Of a stretch of DNA of 6,637 bases, positions 1 to 6,637 are shown one piece after another; the first letter of the stretch is position 1, and every line of letters begins with the position of its first letter. The stretch comes from Candidatus Sumerlaeota bacterium (GTDB taxonomy: Bacteria > Sumerlaeota > Sumerlaeia > MWCT01): positions 1 to 6,637 of the forward strand of contig JAPLSR010000400.1 of assembly GCA_026398545.1 (NCBI GenBank). Direction: 5' to 3'. The translations under genes and the position numbers were made by a program. The notes under the pieces are model-generated. The model saw only the letters and a list, made by a program, of their open reading frames with translations. It did not search any database and was not told the DNA's origin.

Positions 1-3
1 CAC

Positions 4-37
4 GTGCCGTGAAATTCAATATTCACGGCACTTTTTT
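4..37 (+). terminator. Rho-independent terminator of an upstream off-window gene
   Basis: A perfect 10-bp inverted repeat, GTGCCGTGAA (4-13) against TTCACGGCAC (22-31), encloses an 8-nt loop and is followed directly by six T (32-37). This is the classic intrinsic terminator layout. The T run on the + strand means it ends a rightward transcript whose gene lies left of the window. It also insulates the beta-helix gene that begins at 201 from upstream read-through. Confidence 0.85.
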
Positions 38-160
38 GTTGTGAAATTATCAAGAGTGAATAACATATTTTTCAGGGATTGTTTTGTTCTGTGATGATGG
101 GCGAGAAGAAATTTCAGGTGTAAGATTTTGGTTAATCAGAATATCTAATATGTTGTAAGC

Positions 161-166
161 TATAAA
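161..166 (+). promoter_or_regulatory. Possible -10 element (TATAAA) before the beta-helix gene
   Basis: The interval 38-200 is AT-rich and has no convincing gene. TATAAA at 161-166 is the best -10-like hexamer and would place transcription start near 173, shortly before the ribosome binding site at 189. No good -35 hexamer is found 16 to 18 nt upstream, and there is no extended -10 TG. A promoter is expected in this interval because a terminator lies at 4-37, but this exact site is weakly supported. Confidence 0.2.
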
Positions 167-188
167 ATATGTGGAAACACATTTTCAG

Positions 189-195
189 AAAGGAG
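189..195 (+). promoter_or_regulatory. Ribosome binding site that sets the start of the beta-helix gene
   Basis: AAAGGAG at 189-195 is a strong Shine-Dalgarno match lying 5 nt before ATG at 201. The in-frame GTG at 171 lies upstream of it and has no purine-rich site of its own. ATG codons at 207 and 210 are also in frame but more distant. The site therefore favours 201 as the translation start. Confidence 0.75.
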
Positions 196-200
196 TTGTC

Positions 201-1544
201 ATGAGGATGATGACTGCATGTATGGTTTTTTTGTTCCTATTTAACATTATGCTTTACGGACAAACGCTATCACCGACACCAACGCCTGTATCGAAGATTG
301 CCAATACAATTATTGTGGCGAAATCCGGCGGGGAATATAGTAAGATTCAGGAGGCTGTGGATGCGGCGACCACAGGGACGGTGATTATAATTTTCCCCGG
401 GAGATACGAGGAGCAGGTGGATATATGCGGGAAGAAGAATATTGCACTGGTGGGCATAGGAAACAACAAGGTAGAGATTTTCGGGCAGAACCTTAAGTGG
501 GATGGTATTGATTATGGTGGGAGCACGGTTTTTATTTATGGTAATTCATCTTATATAACGTTGCAGAATCTGAGGATTGTGAACGCAACGTCATATCCTT
601 ACGCCGGTGTTGCCCTGGCATTTTGTAATGCATTTAATTGCAAGGTGGTGGATTGCGAGATTATTGGTAAGGGTCGGGATGCAGTTTTTCTTTATGGCGG
701 GAAAGGATATACATCATCGGCGAATTTTTATACTACCTATATCGAAGGCGGGTCTGATGTGGTATCCGTTGAATCCACCGGTATGTTTTTTGACTGTTAT
801 TTTTATGTGAACCGACCAAATGAGGAGGTTTTATACATTATGAGGGCAAATGGGGATGGGGTGACGGTGGTGAATTGTTACTTTGATGGGGTAAGTGGAA
901 ACCACATCGCCAATTTTAACTCCAATAATGACATTTTATACTTTTACACTAACGTCCTTTCGGAAACCATGACGGGTTATGCCTCCACGCATGGTTTTGA
1001 GTATCGTGGTTACACGCCGACGATTTATTACAGCAATTTTGCCGGAGATTTCAACGTGGATGGAACCGTGAAGGCGAAGAGTATAAATTTGGAAAAGACC
1101 CGCTGGAAGGACTGGGCGGCATGTGCGGGACAACCCTCGTTTGTGGATGAAAGCACCTGGCATCCTGCGATGGATGATAATATGACCTATATGCACTGCA
1201 CGACGGATACGAAATACCTCCTTTTCGAGATTCCTTACGAGGCGGGAACGGTGCTCACGCGGCTGCGGGTGAAATGGCAGGCGGAGGGGAAGCTCGATGG
1301 TATTATAATGCGGCTTGTTAAGCGCAATGAGTCGGCGGCGGGCGTGTCGTGGACAATTGTGGGCAAGCCGCAGACATATATTGACAGCAAAGGTGTGAAA
1401 CAGGTCAGGGTCACAACGTATGATTTTACGGATGAGACGATGGCGGAAAATTATTTATACAGTATAGAGATAGAGTCGGAGAAGGTTACGAGCGGTGTGA
1501 AATTGTTCTCGGTGGGCGCTGAGACGAGCAAACGGGTATATTAG
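201..1544 (+). CDS. Secreted pectinesterase-like right-handed beta-helix protein
   Basis: The product has 447 residues. The start is ATG 201, chosen from the ribosome binding site at 189-195; a GTG at 171 would add ten residues in front of a good signal peptide. Residues 1-20 form a hydrophobic signal peptide, probably cut near LYG/Q21, followed by a Thr-Pro linker (24-29). From about residue 36 the pattern is that of the pectinesterase family: IIVAKSGGEYSKIQEAVDAA (37-56), FPGRYEEQV (65-73), then short beta-helix rungs to about 290. In true pectin methylesterases, catalysis uses two Asp, two Gln and one Arg. Here GRD (158-160) and EGGSD (182-186) seem to keep the Asp residues, whereas the QAVAL and QD motifs read AGVAL (135-139) and RD. 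R269 is a possible match for the Arg. Residues 300-447 form an unrecognised, probably beta-rich domain. Inferred role: binding or modifying an extracellular polysaccharide, with altered or lost esterase activity. The fold assignment is fairly sure; the substrate is unknown. Confidence 0.85.
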   Translation: MRMMTACMVFLFLFNIMLYGQTLSPTPTPVSKIANTIIVAKSGGEYSKIQEAVDAATTGTVIIIFPGRYEEQVDICGKKNIALVGIGNNKVEIFGQNLKWDGIDYGGSTVFIYGNSSYITLQNLRIVNATSYPYAGVALAFCNAFNCKVVDCEIIGKGRDAVFLYGGKGYTSSANFYTTYIEGGSDVVSVESTGMFFDCYFYVNRPNEEVLYIMRANGDGVTVVNCYFDGVSGNHIANFNSNNDILYFYTNVLSETMTGYASTHGFEYRGYTPTIYYSNFAGDFNVDGTVKAKSINLEKTRWKDWAACAGQPSFVDESTWHPAMDDNMTYMHCTTDTKYLLFEIPYEAGTVLTRLRVKWQAEGKLDGIIMRLVKRNESAAGVSWTIVGKPQTYIDSKGVKQVRVTTYDFTDETMAENYLYSIEIESEKVTSGVKLFSVGAETSKRVY

Positions 1545-1575
1545 GGATTGAGTTTCGCATAAGGATTGATATACA

Positions 1576-1615
1576 TGCGTCGCAGAGGTAAAGGAACTGC
1601 GGCGCAATTTTTTTT
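1576..1615 (+). terminator. Rho-independent terminator after the beta-helix gene
   Basis: A 10-bp stem pairs TGCGTCGCAG (1576-1585) with CTGCGGCGCA (1597-1606). It contains one G-U pair and an 11-nt loop, and is followed by one A and eight T (1608-1615). It lies 31 nt after the TAG of the beta-helix gene and 71 nt before the macroglobulin start. The two genes are therefore probably separate transcription units, unless read-through is substantial. Confidence 0.88.
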
Positions 1616-1621
1616 CGAACA

Positions 1622-1650
1622 TTTCCGCCGCCCCTGATGTCTAATAGAAT
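1622..1650 (+). promoter_or_regulatory. Weak sigma70-like promoter candidate for the macroglobulin gene
   Basis: TAGAAT at 1645-1650 matches the TATAAT consensus at five of six bases. A poor -35 candidate, TTTCCG (1622-1627), sits 17 nt upstream. The pair lies between the terminator ending at 1615 and the ribosome binding site at 1672, which is where a promoter is needed if the terminator is effective. The -35 match is too poor for a firm call. Confidence 0.22.
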
Positions 1651-1671
1651 TGAAGAGATAAAAAATTCGGT

Positions 1672-1678
1672 GGAGGGG
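1672..1678 (+). promoter_or_regulatory. Ribosome binding site of the macroglobulin gene
   Basis: GGAGGGG at 1672-1678 lies 8 nt before ATG at 1687, a normal Shine-Dalgarno distance. It favours 1687 over the in-frame ATG at 1699. Starting at 1687 also gives the signal peptide a basic front end (Arg3, Arg6). Confidence 0.75.
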
Positions 1679-1686
1679 TATGAAAT

Positions 1687-4600
1687 ATGGGAAGATGGAT
1701 GAGACTTCTGGTTGTGGTTCTTGCCGCCGGTTTGATTCTTTCGGGGATATATGCCTTGAGCCCCGCACAAGAGAAGGACACGGCGTCCGTTTTGAACAAG
1801 GCGGATGAGATGTTCAAGGCGAAGAATTACAAGGATGCGGCGGGTTTTTATCAGACATATATCAAGGAGGCGCAGAGGAGCACAACCTGGCACGAGGCAT
1901 GGAAAAGCATGATTATCTGCCAGCTCCGGCTTGGGCTTTTTGATGAGGCTCTGGAATCGGCGGAGCGATATGTCCGTGAGTGCACCGGCATGCCTTATGA
2001 GGCGCGCGCCCTGCGGTTTGCGGGGAATCTTTACATGTTGCTGCCGCACTGGGGGACGCGTTCTGGCGGGCGATTTATCCGAGGTCGCTATGAGCAGGGC
2101 ATTCATGTCCAATCCTATCGGCATGATAAGGGGAAGGCGGCGGAGTATATGGAGCGGGCGCGCACGCTATATGAGAAGTATGAGTGGAATGCGAGTGCCC
2201 TTTCTGCATTGCCGGCTGATGAGGCGAAGAAGTGGCGTGAGGAGCGTATTGAGTGCCTTTTCGACCTTGCCAGCATTTATGCCCGATTCGGGATTTATGA
2301 AAACAACATGCTTTTCTGGTATGCATCCTGGGGGGAGCGTGATGATGCTCTGGCTGAGACGGCTGGCGAGGAGGATTTTGATGAGAATCGCAATGAGTGG
2401 GAGATGAGCCGCAAACGCCCTATCGGGCTGAGGCTCGGCACGGACGGCTCTCCGGCTTTCCCCACCCTCCCGAAAAAATATTCCCCGGAGATTTCCGATG
2501 ATGATAAGATTCTTTACCTCCTATTGGAGGCGCGGGAACTTGACCCGACAAAGGAGCGGAAATACACAGCGATTTCCCTTTATCGCCAGGCGATGCTCTC
2601 CCGCGGCCGCTTCGGGATGGACCGCCTCAATCAATATGCGGGGATGTATTGGGATAATAGTCGATATCCTCTACAGGAGGAGCTGAAGGATTTCAAACCG
2701 TGGGAGATGAAGGATGGCGAGGCGCTTATCCTTGCGGGGGGCAAGATTCGTCGGGTTGTCCTGCCAGCCGAGTGGGACGTGATGGCGCTCCTGCGGAAGG
2801 GCATTAAAGACTATTCCTCAGGCGGCGTTGCCGATGAGGCGCATTATGCCCTGGCGCTCTATTATCAGACACGCCAGCAATACACCGCGGCGATTGTGGA
2901 ATATGAGGCGCTGAGGAAAACGTTTCCGCAGAGCAAGTGGTCTAAAGATGCTGGGGACCAGTTGAGTCGTATCAGGGCGCCGCAGGTGCAGATTTCCCAG
3001 ACGGGCGTGCAGTTGCCGGGTGAGGGGGCGAAAATCCAGTTTGATTACAGGAACACTGTAAAGGTGTGGTTTGTGGCGCGCCGGATTGACCATATCGGGT
3101 TCATGGATGAGATTCGCGGGGAGGAAATCGACCCTGATAAGGGGATGAGAAATTTCTGGGCGCTGAGTCAATGGCATGGATATTTTTTGAATTATAATGT
3201 GAATGACCCGACTTGGAAAATCGCCACGCGTTATGTGGGGGGTGAGGTGACGCGGTGGTCTGCGGATGTTCATGATGACGGGACATTCCGCTATGCACAG
3301 GAGACCATCTATGCGCCCATGAAGGAAAACGGCGCGTATCTTGTGTTTGCATATCTAAGCGAGCCGCCTGTGGGGGATAAGGAGAAAAGCGGAGGGGAGG
3401 TCTTCTCGCTGGGGGCAAGTCGCGCTGTTCTGGTAATAAATGACCTCGCCTATGTGGAGAAACGTGTGAAGGATGGGATACTTTATTTTATATGCGATGC
3501 GCGGAGCGGCGCGCCCGTTGCCAACGCGGAGGTTGCCGTCCTTGATGTATGGAGTGAGTGGTCTGGGAAGGAGAGCCGGAACATTTCTCATAAAGAGTTT
3601 CACCGCCGGATTACAGATAAGGATGGGATGTGCGTGCTGGAGATTCAGGAGGACCGTGGCGGGCAACTGCATGTCCTTGTAAAGGTGGGGAAGGAACGTT
3701 TTGCCTGGAGCGGGATGACTTGGTGGAGTCGGTATTATCCCTCCATTATGGAGGACAGGCCTTACGCCTATTGCATCACTGACCGCCCTGTGTATCGTCC
3801 GGGGCAGACGGTACGGTTCAAGGTCTGGCTGAGGCAGAGGATGAAAGGGGAATATCAGAATATGGCGGGGCAGAATGTTGATGTTGAGGTTTATGACCCG
3901 AAGAGAAACAGGATTTACAATATCACCAAAAACGCCGACCAGTTTGGCGGAATTGATGGTGAATTCAAGTTAGGCGATGAGCCGCCTCTGGGCGTTTATT
4001 ACTTCCAAATTATCAATTCACACATAGGCGGGCAGAATTTCCGCGTGGAGGAATATAAGAAGCCGGAGTTTGAGGTAACGGTGGAGCCGGGGAAGTCCCA
4101 TGTGAGGCTCGGTGAGAAAGTTTCGGCAATTGTGAAGGCAAAGTATTATTTCGGAGCGCCCGTCACGGACGCCACGGTGAAATACAGGGTCTTCCGAGAG
4201 GAATACACACACTCATGGTATTTGCCTGGTCCCTGGGACTGGCTTTATGGAGCGGGCTACGGGTTGCCCTGGTATGAATACTCCTGGTTTTCGTGGTGGG
4301 GACGGATGCGCTGTTGCTGGTCGCCGCCGGACTGGTGGTGGGGCTGGTATGGCTTGCCTGCGCCCAATCCCGTGCGGGAGCTGGTGCAGGAGGGGGAGAA
4401 ACGCATCGGTGAAAAAGGCGATTTGAGTATTGAGATTGATACATCGCCCGCCCTCAGGGAGCATCCCGACCGCGACCACAGGTATGTTATTCAGGCGGAG
4501 GTGCGCGATGCAAGCCGGCGTGTGATTTCCGGCGAGGGTTCTGTCAAGGTGACACGCCAGGCATTTTATGCCTTCTTGCAATCTGACCGCGGATACTATC

Positions 4601-6637
4601 GCCCGGGTGAGGAAGTGGTTATACATCTGCGCAGTCTGACGCCGGATAATAAGCCCGTCCGGTGCGAGGGCATCCTGACAATTTCATCCGTCATTTATGG
4701 CGGACGAGATAATGCACGCATTGAGGAAAAGGAGATTGAGCGCCGGAAGGTTCAGACTGATGAGGATGGCACGGCGGATATCCGTCTGCGTCCGGAAAAG
4801 AGCGGTCAGGTCAAATTCAGGTTTGAGACGCCGGATTCCTGGGGAGGCGTGGTGGAGGGTTATGCCCTTGTGTGGGTGTGCGGGGATGATTTTGACGGAC
4901 AGAAGTTCCACTTCAATGAGCTTGAGATTATTGCTGACAAGCGCACCTATCAGCCCGGCGAGACGGCGCATATTATGATAAACACAAAGCGGGCGGGGAG
5001 TTACGTCCTTTTTTCGGACGAGGTGGATAACGGCAACCTGCTTTCCTGGCGGCTCCTTTACCTCCCGCAGAGACATATCATTGTCGATGTCCCAATCAAA
5101 GTGACGCACAGCCCGAATTTCTTTGTGGAGGCGATGGTCGTCTCGGATGCGCTGGTGAGGCAGCAGGCGGCAAGGCTCTGTGTGCCGCCTGAGAAGACGA
5201 TGTTGCGACTGAGTGTGACGACCGATAAGGCGGAGTATCGCCCCGGTGAGAAGGCGACGGTCAGGGTGAGTGTGAAGACGCCGGAGGGCGCTCCTGCAAA
5301 GGCGCAGGTGGCGCTGAGCGTGTTTGATAAATCCATCCTTTACATCCAGCCGGAATACACCCCGCCCATTGCCAAATTCTTCTACGGTCAGGTGCGCCAT
5401 CATGCGCCCGTTATGAGCACGAATCTGACGGAGCAGTTCGGCGCGTGGGGTTATATGTCTCATCCCTGGCAGAGGCTTGAGCCATTGCCAGATGCATGGT
5501 ATGGCATCTGGGGTCCTGTGATTTCAGACTGGAACGGGGTGAGCGAGGAAGAATTCAAGGATAACAGGTTGGGATATGGAATGAGCTCTTATTCTCTGGG
5601 CGATGTGTCAAGAGCGATGCCGGCACGGAAAGCGGGGGCGTTGGACATGGCTGGGGTAGCGGGTGTTCCAGCCTCTGCAGCACCGGTAGTTGCGGGGGTT
5701 ATGGAAAGGAAGCTGAGCGAGGGTGGCGCGGGGGTAGCAAGCGGTGAGCCCGCCTTTGCTGAGGCGCAGGTGCGAAAGGAGTTTGCGGACACGGCATACT
5801 GGCTCGGAACGCTTGTGACGGATGAGAATGGTTCGGCGACGGCGACATTTGCCATGCCGGAAAATCTGACCACATGGAAGGTGAGCTCCTGGGGAATGAC
5901 CGAGGGAACAAAAGTCGGGCAGGAGGGCGCCTCCGCCGTCACAACCAAGAATCTCCTTGTCCGCCTTCAGACGCCGCGTTTCTTCCTTGAGTATGACGAG
6001 GTTGTTTTGAGCGCCAATGTCCACAATTATCTTGCGGGTGAGAAACGGGCGCGGGTGAGCCTCGAAGTTCCGGAGGGGCTTTTAAAACTGATTGGCGAAA
6101 CGCCGCGCACAACTGATGTGACCGTTCCTGCTGGCGGCGAGGCGCGCGTGGACTGGCGTGTCAGGGTTCTCAGGGAGGGTTCTGCAAAGGTCACTGTGCG
6201 CGCACTCACGGACGAGGAGTCCGATGCGATGCAGATGAGCGTGCCCGTCCTTGTTCACGGGGTAACAAAACAGGTTGCGAGCACCGGCTCAATGCGCCCC
6301 GATGATTTGAAGAAATCCGTGACGGTGGAGCTGGATATTCCCGATATGAGGCGTCCTGAGCTCACGACACTGGAGGTGCGTTACAGCCCCACGCTTGCCC
6401 TCGCCATGATGGATGCCCTGCCGTATTGCCTCTATTATCCATACGGCTGCACGGAGCAGACGATGAGCCGGTTTCTCCCAAGCGTCCTGACGCTGAAGAC
6501 GCTTCAGAATATGGGTATCCGTCTTGAGGATGTGAAAGCGATTCGCGGGCGCATGGATGAGATTCGGCGGATAAACAAGGGGGAACATACACAGCATTAT
6601 TCAGACAGCCCGATTTTTGACGAGGCGGAGCTGAACA
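1687..6637 (+). CDS. Alpha-2-macroglobulin family protein, thioester type (3' end outside the window)
   Basis: One frame stays open from ATG 1687 to the window edge: 1650 full codons, no stop, no sign of a frameshift. The family acts as a broad protease trap: cleavage of a bait region triggers collapse around the protease and exposes a reactive Cys-Gln thioester. Visible layout: signal peptide 1 to about 23 (cut near IYA/L), with no lipobox Cys; helical TPR-like region about 34-425; MG-type beta domains from about 433; an MG2 domain opening with DRPVYRPGQ (699-707); a YKKPEFEV strand in the following MG3; and further Y(R/Q)PGE domain openings at 971, 1088 and 1184. A Trp-rich insertion (844-888) lies within MG3. 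A bait-region candidate spans about 1290-1362, then the A2M domain (FADTAYW at 1366-1372; PENLTTW at 1391-1397). The thioester domain starts near 1570 with GCTEQ (1587-1591), so Cys1588 and Gln1591 are intact. The rest of the thioester domain and the C-terminus are missing. Unlike E. coli YfhM it is not a lipoprotein, so it is probably periplasmic or secreted. The family call is very sure; the target proteases are unknown. Confidence 0.96.
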   Translation, partial: MGRWMRLLVVVLAAGLILSGIYALSPAQEKDTASVLNKADEMFKAKNYKDAAGFYQTYIKEAQRSTTWHEAWKSMIICQLRLGLFDEALESAERYVRECTGMPYEARALRFAGNLYMLLPHWGTRSGGRFIRGRYEQGIHVQSYRHDKGKAAEYMERARTLYEKYEWNASALSALPADEAKKWREERIECLFDLASIYARFGIYENNMLFWYASWGERDDALAETAGEEDFDENRNEWEMSRKRPIGLRLGTDGSPAFPTLPKKYSPEISDDDKILYLLLEARELDPTKERKYTAISLYRQAMLSRGRFGMDRLNQYAGMYWDNSRYPLQEELKDFKPWEMKDGEALILAGGKIRRVVLPAEWDVMALLRKGIKDYSSGGVADEAHYALALYYQTRQQYTAAIVEYEALRKTFPQSKWSKDAGDQLSRIRAPQVQISQTGVQLPGEGAKIQFDYRNTVKVWFVARRIDHIGFMDEIRGEEIDPDKGMRNFWALSQWHGYFLNYNVNDPTWKIATRYVGGEVTRWSADVHDDGTFRYAQETIYAPMKENGAYLVFAYLSEPPVGDKEKSGGEVFSLGASRAVLVINDLAYVEKRVKDGILYFICDARSGAPVANAEVAVLDVWSEWSGKESRNISHKEFHRRITDKDGMCVLEIQEDRGGQLHVLVKVGKERFAWSGMTWWSRYYPSIMEDRPYAYCITDRPVYRPGQTVRFKVWLRQRMKGEYQNMAGQNVDVEVYDPKRNRIYNITKNADQFGGIDGEFKLGDEPPLGVYYFQIINSHIGGQNFRVEEYKKPEFEVTVEPGKSHVRLGEKVSAIVKAKYYFGAPVTDATVKYRVFREEYTHSWYLPGPWDWLYGAGYGLPWYEYSWFSWWGRMRCCWSPPDWWWGWYGLPAPNPVRELVQEGEKRIGEKGDLSIEIDTSPALREHPDRDHRYVIQAEVRDASRRVISGEGSVKVTRQAFYAFLQSDRGYYRPGEEVVIHLRSLTPDNKPVRCEGILTISSVIYGGRDNARIEEKEIERRKVQTDEDGTADIRLRPEKSGQVKFRFETPDSWGGVVEGYALVWVCGDDFDGQKFHFNELEIIADKRTYQPGETAHIMINTKRAGSYVLFSDEVDNGNLLSWRLLYLPQRHIIVDVPIKVTHSPNFFVEAMVVSDALVRQQAARLCVPPEKTMLRLSVTTDKAEYRPGEKATVRVSVKTPEGAPAKAQVALSVFDKSILYIQPEYTPPIAKFFYGQVRHHAPVMSTNLTEQFGAWGYMSHPWQRLEPLPDAWYGIWGPVISDWNGVSEEEFKDNRLGYGMSSYSLGDVSRAMPARKAGALDMAGVAGVPASAAPVVAGVMERKLSEGGAGVASGEPAFAEAQVRKEFADTAYWLGTLVTDENGSATATFAMPENLTTWKVSSWGMTEGTKVGQEGASAVTTKNLLVRLQTPRFFLEYDEVVLSANVHNYLAGEKRARVSLEVPEGLLKLIGETPRTTDVTVPAGGEARVDWRVRVLREGSAKVTVRALTDEESDAMQMSVPVLVHGVTKQVASTGSMRPDDLKKSVTVELDIPDMRRPELTTLEVRYSPTLALAMMDALPYCLYYPYGCTEQTMSRFLPSVLTLKTLQNMGIRLEDVKAIRGRMDEIRRINKGEHTQHYSDSPIFDEAELN

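Noticed and set aside
9..48. Short direct repeat GTGAAATT at 9-16 and 41-48 as a possible operator
   Set aside because: The first copy is part of the terminator stem and loop, the repeat is only 8 nt, and the same word occurs by chance near 1497.
171..200. GTG at 171 as the start of the beta-helix gene
   Set aside because: It lies upstream of the strong AAAGGAG at 189-195 and would put ten polar residues before a typical signal peptide. ATG 201 fits better.
1486..2124. A 212-codon open frame on the minus strand
   Set aside because: It overlaps the end of one real gene, the terminator and the start of the other. Its translation has no recognisable domain.
1931..2407. A 158-codon + strand open frame in another phase
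   Set aside because: It lies inside the macroglobulin gene. Its Arg/Met/Ser-rich translation is a shadow, and the macroglobulin frame is continuous through it, so it does not mark a frameshift.
4684..5463. A 259-codon open frame on the minus strand
   Set aside because: It lies wholly antisense to the macroglobulin frame, has a His/Arg/Leu-rich composition typical of a reverse reading of GC-rich codons, and shows no recognisable motif.

Overview
The window holds two protein genes on the + strand, each with its own ribosome binding site. They are separated by a rho-independent terminator, and a second terminator at the left edge closes an upstream transcript whose gene lies outside. Both products start with a Sec-type signal peptide, so this is a locus for exported, cell-envelope or secreted proteins. 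No RNA genes, mobile elements or CRISPR arrays were seen.

Layout: (1) 4-37, terminator hairpin of an off-window gene. (2) 38-200, AT-rich leader with no gene and only a weak promoter candidate. (3) 201-1544, a 447-residue secreted right-handed beta-helix protein of the pectinesterase-like family. It keeps the two aspartates of the pectin methylesterase active site but appears to lack the glutamines, and it carries an unrecognised C-terminal domain. (4) 1576-1615, a strong intrinsic terminator. (5) 1687 to the right edge, one uninterrupted reading frame of at least 1650 codons that runs out of the window. It encodes a large bacterial alpha-2-macroglobulin-like protein: signal peptide, helical TPR-like N-terminal region, MG domains, bait-region candidate, A2M domain and the start of the thioester domain with an intact GCTEQ motif.

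The organism is most likely a diderm bacterium of moderate to high GC. Long alpha-2-macroglobulins with a TPR-like front are, as I recall, common in Planctomycetota and neighbouring environmental lineages, but the window does not allow a firm assignment. The macroglobulin would be expected to trap proteases in the periplasm or outside the cell. The beta-helix protein probably binds or modifies a polysaccharide. The terminator between them argues for separate transcription, so a functional link is only a guess from proximity and shared export.
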